Source of the DNA: Metabacillus mangrovi
GTDB taxonomy: Bacteria; Bacillota; Bacilli; Bacillales; Bacillaceae
DNA length: 64,000 bases
Direction: 5' to 3'
NCBI RefSeq assembly: GCF_009711125.1
Contig: NZ_WMIB01000006.1
Coordinates: 62,001 to 126,000 of the forward strand
The notes below the pieces were generated by a model. The model was given only the letters and a program-made list of their open reading frames with translations. It was not told the origin of the DNA and did no database searches. Position numbers and translations under genes: made by a program. The first letter of the stretch is position 1. Every line of letters starts with the position of its first letter. Of this stretch, positions 26,026-33,762 are shown piece after piece.

Positions 26026-27132
26026 CTAATAAAGCTCTTCATACGGGAGAATGAGGGTGACCCTTGTTCCTTCTCCGTTCTGGCTTTCTATTTTAATTTC
26101 TCCATCATGATTTTTCAGGATCTCAAGGCTGACAGCCAACCCAAGACCCTTGCCGTCTTTTTTGCTGCTTAAAAATGGAGTGAAGAGCTTTTCCAGCAGC
26201 TCCTGGCCCATTCCGCAGCCGTTATCTTCAACGGATATTTCGATGGTTTCAGATTTAAGTGTTGTGAAAATTTCAATTTGGCCACCGCAGTCTTCCAGAG
26301 CTGTAAAGGATTCCATTGCGTTTCGGACTATATTTAATATCGCCTGCGTTATTTTTTTAGTATCTACATGCAGAACAGGATTCTGGATGCTTGCCTGGTA
26401 ATTGATGAGGCAATTGAACGATACAGCTTCCTTCTTGACGACCAAAGCAGCTTCATCCATCAGCTGGGAGAGCAGGATTTTCCTTTTGGACATAACAGGC
26501 GGCCTTTCATCAAAAAGGTATTCGTACAGATCATGATTGGCGCGGTTTAAGCCCTCAAAAGTCAATGGTCTTTCAGCAGGATCAATCAGGTGTGGCTTAA
26601 CCTGGTTGAAAAAGCCCTTTATGCTTGTGAGCGGACTTGTCAAATCCGTCGAGATGCTGGCTGCAAGCTCTTTAAAGGAACGAAGATGATGATTCTGTAC
26701 AGCGAGTTCCTTCATTTCCTTTAACGACTTTTCAAGCTGTGTATTCTTTTCCATCAGAGACAGATTTGCCTTCATCAAATCCGATTCCAGGTTCTTCATA
26801 GCCTGGTAGACAGGCTCCAGAGATTCTTCTTTATTGATGCAGAAAATGTGAATGGTATCCTTATTCTCATACTGGATGTATAGATCAAACAAGCAATGAG
26901 GCTTGCTTTTCGTTTTCATGTTGAGCTCCACTTTAGAAATGGAAGGAGTCTCGAGAATAAAGGATGCCGCTTTCTTTTTGCTGCCTATTCCGACAAGCTC
27001 AATAAAATTAACAGCTCCATCGAACTCGTTCATCGTCCTTTTTGATACAGACAATATATTTAATTTACGGTCCACCATAAAATATGAAAAAGGGATTTTT
27101 TCATATTTGCTAGACATTAATTGCATTTCCAT
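26026..27132 (-). CDS. PAS/histidine-kinase-like protein lacking the phospho-acceptor His
   Basis: 368 residues, no membrane segment. The N-terminus (about 10-100) looks like a PAS sensor, followed by a coiled coil (about 105-150). The dimerisation region reads SISTDLTSPLTSIKGF; the normal H-box reads like GIAHEIRNPLTSIKGF, so the His is Thr162. The ATPase domain is intact: N-box NIVRNAMES, G1 VEDNGCGMG, G2 GKGLGLAVS. It may act as a phosphatase, an ATP-driven switch, or phosphorylate by another residue. The start overlaps the B12-binding gene by 23 bp; ATGs at 27132, 27126 and 27117 are all possible. No response regulator is adjacent. Confidence 0.85.
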   Translation of the reverse strand: MEMQLMSSKYEKIPFSYFMVDRKLNILSVSKRTMNEFDGAVNFIELVGIGSKKKAASFILETPSISKVELNMKTKSKPHCLFDLYIQYENKDTIHIFCINKEESLEPVYQAMKNLESDLMKANLSLMEKNTQLEKSLKEMKELAVQNHHLRSFKELAASISTDLTSPLTSIKGFFNQVKPHLIDPAERPLTFEGLNRANHDLYEYLFDERPPVMSKRKILLSQLMDEAALVVKKEAVSFNCLINYQASIQNPVLHVDTKKITQAILNIVRNAMESFTALEDCGGQIEIFTTLKSETIEISVEDNGCGMGQELLEKLFTPFLSSKKDGKGLGLAVSLEILKNHDGEIKIESQNGEGTRVTLILPYEELY

Positions 27133-27778
27133 GCTGAACAGTCCCCATATATTTGATTAAATCCTCGATCTCGGTTAAATTGCGTATGATCATCGTGTTG
27201 GGAGGGCAATGAAACTCAAGATCGTGGTTTGAAGCGAGTTTTCCTCCGACCATGATGGCCGGTCCGAACGGCAGCTGCTCGAGTGCCAATATATATTGGT
27301 TAATCGCCGGCAGATGATATGGAATGTTGGCAGACAGCCCAATTACATCCGGTTGAAACTTTTCTGCATATTCCACTGCCTCATTCAGCGGGAGACTGGC
27401 GCCAAGACACTGGGTTTCCCAGCCGTGTTCATGAAAATAGTTGGACACCATATGAATCCCGAGGTCATGCATTTCTCCGTCAACACATAAGAACATCGCT
27501 TTTTTTCTTCTCAAAGGCCTGACTTCAGGTGTTTTTCTTACCGAATGGTAGTATTTATACGATAGCAGAGTCTTGCAGACATGAGAAGCAATGTGTTCGT
27601 CCGCTACTGTTATCGCATTTTCTTCCCATAGCTCACCGATAAAATACATGCATTCCTTCAAGGCATCATAAAACGCCATGCTGTCTTTTCCATACGTGGC
27701 CGTCTCCAGGTAACTCCAGGACTTTGCCACATTCCCGTTTAGCATATACCCGCTTAATTCCTCTACCTGAATATTCAT
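27110..27778 (-). CDS. Stand-alone cobalamin-binding sensor (CarH-like, no HTH)
   Basis: 222 residues in two parts. A helical cap (about 1-85) carries Trp51-x9-Glu61-His62, the Wx9EH motif of adenosylcobalamin-dependent photoreceptors. A Rossmann B12 domain (about 90-215) has Glu102-x-His104-x-x-Gly107 (GEMHDLG, base-off/His-on ligand), LSANIPYH and VGGKL. The MerR DNA-binding domain of CarH/LitR is missing, so output must pass to another protein, most likely the overlapping kinase-like gene. The residue after Trp51 is Glu, not the His that forms the bis-His photoproduct in Thermus CarH. Start ATG 27778 with AGGTGAGG. Light, cobalamin or redox sensing are all possible. Confidence 0.86.
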   Translation of the reverse strand: MNIQVEELSGYMLNGNVAKSWSYLETATYGKDSMAFYDALKECMYFIGELWEENAITVADEHIASHVCKTLLSYKYYHSVRKTPEVRPLRRKKAMFLCVDGEMHDLGIHMVSNYFHEHGWETQCLGASLPLNEAVEYAEKFQPDVIGLSANIPYHLPAINQYILALEQLPFGPAIMVGGKLASNHDLEFHCPPNTMIIRNLTEIEDLIKYMGTVQHGNAINV

Positions 27779-27893
27779 TTTTCCTCACCTGCCTTTATGG
27801 TTTTCTTTCGCGGAAGACCACCTTTCTTAAAGGGTAACATATGTGCAAATATTAAGATATGTTCATGCTTATTTCAGAAGTTGAGTAATATAT

Positions 27894-27919
27894 ATACCCG
27901 ATCAGACAAACAAATAAAC
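27894..27919 (-). promoter_or_regulatory. Sigma-B-type promoter of the B12-sensor operon
   Basis: On the - strand GTTTAT (27919-27914), 14 bp, GGGTAT (27899-27894). Consensus is GTTTAA-N12-15-GGGTAT, so 11 of 12 positions match. It lies about 115 bp before the start codon. Confidence 0.75.
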
Positions 27920-28210
27920 TCCGGGAAAAAGGGCCGCGGCACATGGTCTGCCGGCCGCCTACTTTTTGCAGATGGCAGCCGGTATAATAGGAAGGCTGTA
28001 AGAAGCGTATGTTTAGAGGTTGATTGGGGAGAAAAAGATACATTGTTTTACATTCGCTGCTGACTCGTATAAACCCTTTGTCAAGAAAAAATATTTATCT
28101 CTGTTATACATGCATCGTAACATAATCGATATTCCAGGTCATGCTTTTCATCCTTTCCTTACATAAAATTAATCACTCAGCTGAATAATAGTTGAAAGAT
28201 ACCCGTACGT
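27920..28210. other. Divergent intergenic region before the ger operon
   Basis: No gene seen. A GC-rich dyad (GCGGCA and TGCCGGC around 27933-27960, followed by TTTTT) may be a weak terminator or chance. A sigma-G promoter for the ger operon is expected here, but I could not pick one with confidence. Confidence 0.4.
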
Positions 28211-28227
28211 AAAAGGGAGGGAAGAAG

Positions 28228-29616
28228 ATGAACTCCGGTCAGCAGCTTTCTGGAAACCTGAAGCAAAATATACAGTATGTAAAGAACATTCTCCATCCGA
28301 TGGAGGATCTGGCCTTTCACTCCATCCTTCTCCCTTCCGAACCTTCAGTTGAAGGCTGCCTGATCCGGTTAAAAGGAATATCGGATGATGCAAAAGTGAC
28401 AGAAGAAATCCTGCACCCCATCCTGCTTTCCGGAAACATCCCATTAAAAAGGGATTTTCTAAAAAAACTGACCAAGCAGATTCTTGCCAGCGACCTTTCC
28501 CTTGGCTTTACAAGCAAGGAGGCTGTACAATCCATTCTCGAAGGGCATACGGTGCTCCTGATCGATGGCTACCAAGGCTTCATCGACCTCGAAACATCAG
28601 GCGGCGAGCACAGGCCGGTTGAAGAGCCTAGTTCACAGCTTGTAATCAGGGGCCCTAAGGAAAGCTTTAATGAAACCATCCGGACGAATGCCGCTTTAAT
28701 TAGAAGGAGGCTGAAAACCCCCCATCTGAAGCTGGAAGAGCTTCATGTCGGAAAAATAGCCGGGACAAAAGTAAACATCATGTATCTCGACAACAAAGTA
28801 AATAAAGAAACGCTCCGTCTTGTCAGGAGCCGCCTGACCAATAACGAAGCAAATATCACGATGGAATCCGGTTATCTGGAGAGAATTCTTGAAGACCATC
28901 AAATCACTCTCTTCCCTACTATTAATAATACGGAGCGTCCGGATGAAGCAGCCAGCAGTCTTCTTGCCGGAAGGATTGCGCTTTTAATTGACGGCACTCC
29001 CTTTGTTCTTCTCTGCCCTGCGAGCTTTAAGCACTATTTTCAGTCGCCTGAAGATTTATATCAATCAAACATTGCAGGAAAACTGATCCTTTATTTAAGG
29101 TATCTTTCTTTTTTCCTTTCCCTGTTTGCGCCTGCGATATATGTCGGGATGGTCACGCATCATCAGGCACTGATCCCCACTTCTTTACTGATCAGTCTGT
29201 ATTCACAGAGGGAAGGCGTGCCCTTCCCCGCTATAGTAGAAGTCCTCTTAATGGAGGTTACCTTTGAAATATTAAGAGAGGCAGGTGTACGGCTTCCGCG
29301 GGCAATCGGACAGGCAGTATCCATTGTAGGAGCGCTTGTCATCGGCCAGACTGCGGTCCAGGCGGGGATTGTTTCTACCGCAGTCGTGATTGTCGTTTCC
29401 ATTACAGCGATCTCAAGCTTCACACTGCCTAATTACAGTCTTGCCATTACTGCCCGGATTGTCCGGTTCATTCTTATGTTTGTCACGTATTTTCTCGGCT
29501 ACTATGGGCTTATACTGGCCACGTTTATCCTGCTCGGACATCTTTATCACTTAACAACACTCGGTACCCCCTACATGGCAAAAGGGAACCAGGCCGGAGA
29601 GGAGGGCGGCGGATGA
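28228..29616 (+). CDS. Spore germinant receptor A subunit (GerA/GerK family)
   Basis: 462 residues. A hydrophilic N-terminal domain (about 1-250, with PRGPKESFNETIRTN-like sequence seen as VIRGPKESFNETIRTN) is followed by about five to six membrane helices. SLYSQREGVPFPAIVEVLLMEVTFEILREAGVRLPRAIGQAVSIVGALVIGQ is the family core (cited by its ends). It forms a nutrient-gated channel in the inner membrane of the spore with the B and C subunits. Start ATG 28228 with AGGGAGGG. The last four bases overlap the C subunit gene. Expected to be expressed in the forespore. The germinant cannot be told. Confidence 0.93.
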   Translation: MNSGQQLSGNLKQNIQYVKNILHPMEDLAFHSILLPSEPSVEGCLIRLKGISDDAKVTEEILHPILLSGNIPLKRDFLKKLTKQILASDLSLGFTSKEAVQSILEGHTVLLIDGYQGFIDLETSGGEHRPVEEPSSQLVIRGPKESFNETIRTNAALIRRRLKTPHLKLEELHVGKIAGTKVNIMYLDNKVNKETLRLVRSRLTNNEANITMESGYLERILEDHQITLFPTINNTERPDEAASSLLAGRIALLIDGTPFVLLCPASFKHYFQSPEDLYQSNIAGKLILYLRYLSFFLSLFAPAIYVGMVTHHQALIPTSLLISLYSQREGVPFPAIVEVLLMEVTFEILREAGVRLPRAIGQAVSIVGALVIGQTAVQAGIVSTAVVIVVSITAISSFTLPNYSLAITARIVRFILMFVTYFLGYYGLILATFILLGHLYHLTTLGTPYMAKGNQAGEEGGG

Positions 29617-30788
29617 GGAAATGGATGTTCCTGCTGTTTTGTCTTCCTTTGCTGTCTTCCTGCGGAACCCAGCAGGAGCTCAATGACCTTACCATTGTCA
29701 TCGGAATGGGAGTGGATGCTGCAGAAGAGGGCTACCAGATCACCCTGCAACTCGTAGATCCAAGTGAAATCTCATCTGCTGCAGGAATTTCGCCAGGCGG
29801 GAAGGCTGTGCCTGTCATTAACATGGTCGGCAAAGGGGCTTCCATCAATGAAGCGTTTCAGGCTGCTGTCTCTAAAATCTCAAGGAAAACGTTCTACAGC
29901 CACCTCGCTGTAGTTGTCATCGGAGAGGATCTGGCGAAAAGGGGAATTGGCGAGATGATCGAGCATCTGGAGCGTGGCTCTGAAGTCCGCAGCAGCCTTC
30001 TCATAATGACAGCCAAAGACCAAACCGCACTAGAGGTACTCTCTGCTCTCCCACCGCTTACAAAGGTCCCAGCTCTTTCCGCACTGGGAAAAACAGAAAA
30101 CAACCTTGAGAATTTCAGTACGGTAACAAGAATCAACATCATTGACTGGGCAAAAATGAATAACCAAAGCGGCATGGACGCATTCATGCCTGGAATTTAT
30201 AACCATGGCGATCCAAATGTATTCAAAAGGAAGGAAAACATTGAACAAAGCGAGCCTTATTCTACAGCGGTCGGTTACACCGCTGTCTATGGAAAGGATA
30301 CAAGGCTCAAATACTGGCTCGGGCCGGAGGAAACGAAAGCACTGCTGATTGTCCATAACCAGGCCAAAAGAGCCTATATCAACACTCCCTGTGATCACGA
30401 GTACGTCTCTTATCTCCTTCCTTATGTGAAGTCAGAATCAAAAGTAAGGTATACAGAAGGAAAAGTAAAAATCCGCGTTAATGTCAAAACAAGAAGCGAG
30501 GTCTTTTCTCTCGGCTGCTTAAAAGATACGAAAATGTCCAGAGCTGTTATAAGGGATTTAGAGAAACAGATGACAGAAGAACTGGAGAAAGAAATAACAG
30601 ACGCCATTGCGGCATCACAGCAAAAGCAATCAGATATTTATGGCTTTGGAGAAATGCTATCCGATAAAAATCCGCAGCAATGGAAGAGCATTAAAAACCA
30701 GTGGCCTGAACTTTTCGGACAGGCCGAGATAGAGGTACATGCAGATACAGAGCTTCTGCGCGGCGGCGTTGTTGAAAGTCATATATAG
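29613..30788 (+). CDS. Spore germinant receptor C subunit lipoprotein (Ger(x)C family)
   Basis: 391 residues. The lipoprotein signal MRKWMFLLFCLPLLSSC puts the modified Cys at residue 17. Family features: CGTQQELNDLTIVIGMGVD and, near the C-terminus, IYGFGEMLSDKNPQQWKSIKNQW. Anchored on the outer face of the spore inner membrane. The ATG overlaps the A subunit stop by 4 bp. The gene order here is A-C-B rather than A-B-C. Confidence 0.92.
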   Translation: MRKWMFLLFCLPLLSSCGTQQELNDLTIVIGMGVDAAEEGYQITLQLVDPSEISSAAGISPGGKAVPVINMVGKGASINEAFQAAVSKISRKTFYSHLAVVVIGEDLAKRGIGEMIEHLERGSEVRSSLLIMTAKDQTALEVLSALPPLTKVPALSALGKTENNLENFSTVTRINIIDWAKMNNQSGMDAFMPGIYNHGDPNVFKRKENIEQSEPYSTAVGYTAVYGKDTRLKYWLGPEETKALLIVHNQAKRAYINTPCDHEYVSYLLPYVKSESKVRYTEGKVKIRVNVKTRSEVFSLGCLKDTKMSRAVIRDLEKQMTEELEKEITDAIAASQQKQSDIYGFGEMLSDKNPQQWKSIKNQWPELFGQAEIEVHADTELLRGGVVESHI

Positions 30789-30801
30789 TGGGGGATGAAA
30801 A

Positions 30802-31917
30802 ATGCAAAGAGTATCCGGGAAGGAGCTGTTTTATTTAATCTTTATTTATGAAATCGGCAGCGCGATCCTTCTCGATCCTGCTAAAGGGGCCATGAAGGAT
30901 GCTTGGCTGGCTATTCTGCTCGGATTTCTGGCAGCGATTCCTCTCCTTCTTATGTACATCGCACTAACCAAAGTATCAGGAAAAAAAACGCTGACCGGCA
31001 TCCTGATTTTTTTGCTCGGAAAAAAAGCAGGGAGCTTGGTCTCTTTCCTGTATATCCTCTATTTCCTTTATATATGTTCACGTGTTTTGAGAGATTTTGG
31101 AGAATTGCTGATCATTACCGCTTATAACGAAACCTTCCTCATTGTAATCAGCAGCTTCATGATGCTTACCGCCATGTATTTTTCCATCAAGCCGTTTAAA
31201 GTGATCGCAAGTGCCGCGGCCCCAATGTTCTACTGGATCACCATCCCTTTCGTATTAGTCGTCATGTTCGAATTCATGTCGGGCATCGTAGATGTAAAAG
31301 AGATACTCCCTGTAGCGGAGCATGGACCCATGCCCATCCTGAAAACCATATTTCCGACTGTCCTGACCTTTCCATTCGGTGAAATGGTCGTCTTCACCAT
31401 GTTCTACCCACTTGCCGAAAAAGGGGTGCGTTATATAAGAATTACGCTTCTTTCCGTCCTGGCATCTGTCTTTGTCCTAAGCCTGACCGCGTTTCTTCAC
31501 ACCGCCATTCTTGGTGCCAAGCTTACTAAAAACTTCATCTTTCCCATCCTTGCTACAGTGTCCCTTATCAATATCTCAGACTTTATTCAGCGGCTTGATT
31601 CTCTTATCGTCATCCTTATGATTGTCGTTGGTTTCATTAAGGTCCTTCTGTTCTTCTTTGCAGCAGTTAAAGGGACCTGCGAAGTAACGGGAACGAAAAA
31701 TAAGGTTCCTGTCTCAGTTATTTATGGGATCGCCATCATCTTCGCCTCTTTGTTCATCGCCAGCACTCAGTATGAGCATTTTCAGGAAGGTCTTTCCATC
31801 GTCCCCCTATTCCTGCATGTTCCATTTCAAATTGTCATTCCTGCACTGCTTTTATTGGGCTTATGGCTGAAAAAAAAGAGAAAAGGGAGCAAACATGAAA
31901 CGTTTAAAGAAGCTTAA
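30802..31917 (+). CDS. Spore germinant receptor B subunit (GerAB/YndE family permease)
   Basis: 371 residues, about ten membrane helices; an amino-acid-permease-like fold that binds the germinant. Typical family pieces are ELFYLIFIYEIGSAIL near the start, YILYFLYICSRVLRDFGELL, and FPFGEMVVFTMFYP. Start ATG 30802, 13 bp after the C subunit, with GTGGGGG. The 3' end overlaps the next small gene by 23 bp. Confidence 0.92.
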   Translation: MQRVSGKELFYLIFIYEIGSAILLDPAKGAMKDAWLAILLGFLAAIPLLLMYIALTKVSGKKTLTGILIFLLGKKAGSLVSFLYILYFLYICSRVLRDFGELLIITAYNETFLIVISSFMMLTAMYFSIKPFKVIASAAAPMFYWITIPFVLVVMFEFMSGIVDVKEILPVAEHGPMPILKTIFPTVLTFPFGEMVVFTMFYPLAEKGVRYIRITLLSVLASVFVLSLTAFLHTAILGAKLTKNFIFPILATVSLINISDFIQRLDSLIVILMIVVGFIKVLLFFFAAVKGTCEVTGTKNKVPVSVIYGIAIIFASLFIASTQYEHFQEGLSIVPLFLHVPFQIVIPALLLLGLWLKKKRKGSKHETFKEA

Positions 31918-32161
31918 AAACATGGTGAATGAACTTAAAACGATCTTCTTCGCCTTAAGCGCAGTTTTCTGCCTGTACATAGGCATCATGGCGCTCGATT
32001 ACTTTCAAGGGTACTCTTCCGAAATGATTTTTAAGACCTTTACGTTTGAACTGAAAACCTCCACTATGAACGACTTTTTCTCTCTTCTCGTTTTCTTCCT
32101 GCTGATTGCTGCTTATCTGTACCTGACTTCTGTGAAGAAAAATGCTGAAGGGAAGAAGTAA
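31895..32161 (+). CDS. Small two-helix membrane protein, likely germinant receptor D subunit
   Basis: 88 residues with two hydrophobic helices (about 14-35 and 61-79) joined by a short polar loop, and a basic C-terminus. Some ger operons in Bacillus include a small D subunit of this size and shape that modulates germination. It overlaps the B subunit by 23 bp, so translational coupling is likely. Role assigned from context and topology, not from a conserved motif. Confidence 0.72.
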   Translation: MKRLKKLKNMVNELKTIFFALSAVFCLYIGIMALDYFQGYSSEMIFKTFTFELKTSTMNDFFSLLVFFLLIAAYLYLTSVKKNAEGKK

Positions 32162-32186
32162 GCCTTCAAGCGGCCCCTTAAACAAT

Positions 32187-32231
32187 AAAAAAAGCCCGGT
32201 GCATGAACACTCACGCACAGGACTTTTGCTT
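32187..32231. terminator. Terminator between ger operon and acyltransferase
   Basis: AAAGCCCGGTGC ... GCACAGGACTTTT: an imperfect but long stem, between convergent genes. Confidence 0.65.
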
Positions 32232-33344
32232 TTATGCCGTCTGTCTGGCTGCTTCTTCTGAGGCAGCAGCCGGTGACTTGGCCTGTTTTTTTATTTTTGG
32301 CACAGGCAGCAGGAAAGTAGTCAGCGGGATAAAGGTAATAAGTCGAATTGCCACTACACAAATCAGCATGACTGCGATGAACATCGGGGCAACGAATTGA
32401 AAATTCCAATAAACTTCCGGAAGGTGCCTTGCCATCAAGTAGAGCACCATTGGATGGATTAGATAGATCCCCATGGAATATTTTCCGATCAGTACAAGCG
32501 GCTGTCTGATAACCGAAAGTTTCGATAATAGAGGATACATTCCAATTATGGCGATGCTCAGAAGCGGGATATTCGCAAGCATTGATAGCCCGCGGTTGGA
32601 TATATACCCCTTCATATTGTATTCAATGATCGCTCCAGCTGCGACAGCAAGGGCGAGGAGAGACATCATCATAGGCCGTTTCAGTGCATAATTGCGTATT
32701 CCCTCCCAGTAATACGCAAGGAAGGCACCAAAAGCGAAATAGAAGATCCAAATAGGCATGAATGCTTTACTGGCAATAAACTCCCCGACAGGTCCGTCAA
32801 AAGGCGGCTGTAATCCGTACAGATTGTAGCTGATCAAAAAGGAGACAAAAAGGAAGATCAGTATGGTCGTCTGCGTCCGGAACAGCTTTTGAAGAAGCGG
32901 GAAAACCAAGTAAAATTGAACAACAATGGAAATAAAGTAAAGGTGATAAAAAGCTTTTCCCTGAAGGAACCCGCTGATCTCTTCAAGTGGATTTCCAATA
33001 CCCTGTCCATTATAAATGTATAGCATATACCGGTAGGCCACGCTCCAAAGGATGAATGGAATAATGACTTTTGCAAAACGCGACTTCAGGTATTTGCCCA
33101 TTTGAAACCCTTTATTGCGCACTTGGAAAAACAGGAGGAAACCGCTGATGACAGCAAAGATCGGTGTCCCGAACCGGCCGATCTGGTTCAGAAAGTACGA
33201 GAACCCATCAAATGTATCATTGTTCATCCCAGCGTTGGTTGCGGATACGTGAACGGCCACAACAGCTAAACAAGCAAAAGCACGAAGAAAATGAATTTCA
33301 AACAAATACGCTTTACTTTTTTTCTGGCTGGCTTCAGATGCCAT
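32232..33344 (-). CDS. Acyltransferase 3 family membrane protein
   Basis: 370 residues, about ten membrane helices. FEIHFLRAFACLAVVAVHVSAT near the start carries the conserved Arg and His of the acyltransferase-3 fold; FLNQIGRFGTPIFAVISGFLLFF follows. Such proteins move acyl groups (often acetyl or succinyl) onto surface polysaccharide, peptidoglycan or secreted molecules. Target unknown. Start ATG 33344 chosen for AAAGGAG; an ATG-like start 12 codons earlier lacks one. Single gene. Confidence 0.85.
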   Translation of the reverse strand: MASEASQKKSKAYLFEIHFLRAFACLAVVAVHVSATNAGMNNDTFDGFSYFLNQIGRFGTPIFAVISGFLLFFQVRNKGFQMGKYLKSRFAKVIIPFILWSVAYRYMLYIYNGQGIGNPLEEISGFLQGKAFYHLYFISIVVQFYLVFPLLQKLFRTQTTILIFLFVSFLISYNLYGLQPPFDGPVGEFIASKAFMPIWIFYFAFGAFLAYYWEGIRNYALKRPMMMSLLALAVAAGAIIEYNMKGYISNRGLSMLANIPLLSIAIIGMYPLLSKLSVIRQPLVLIGKYSMGIYLIHPMVLYLMARHLPEVYWNFQFVAPMFIAVMLICVVAIRLITFIPLTTFLLPVPKIKKQAKSPAAASEEAARQTA

Positions 33345-33725
33345 GACTATCACTCCTTTAAATGTGAGTTCCTCCATCATTTTAAGCTACAATGCAAGCC
33401 AAATGGACGCGTTTCAGGAAAAGGATTCTTTTGGCTTGTTTTTGCCACAAGGCCTTAAGATACACACATTTTTATGTAAGCGCTATCTGGTCAATGAAAT
33501 CAAATAAGCCGATAGTCACCATTTGAAATCGTCTGATAAAAATGATGGTTTTGTCATCTTTTGCCGAAAGAAAAAAAGCCCTTTTGTACAGCTCATTCGT
33601 TGAAAACTATAAAAATTTTGTCGAATTAAGTCGTATCACCTCCCCGTTCTTTACCATAGTAAACCGTACAGTAGACACCAGAGGCATTATACCTGCTGAT
33701 TATATCCTCTAAATTCCGCAGAAAT
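33345..33725. other. Intergenic region with a cre-like site
   Basis: No gene seen. TGTAAGCGCTATCT at 33475-33488 matches 13 of 14 positions of the CcpA cre consensus and lies about 130 bp before the acyltransferase start. Nothing else could be named. Confidence 0.45.
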
Positions 33726-33754
33726 GAAAACAGCACCCTTCTAAAAGGGTGCTG
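33726..33754 (-). terminator. Terminator of the NhaC-family transporter
   Basis: CAGCACCCTTTTAGAAGGGTGCTG hairpin then TTTTC on the - strand. Confidence 0.85.
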
Positions 33755-33762
33755 CGGATCTT

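Noticed and set aside
27933-27966. Intrinsic terminator in the ger upstream region
   Set aside because: The GC-rich stem is imperfect and no gene ends there; it is mentioned only as a possible dyad.
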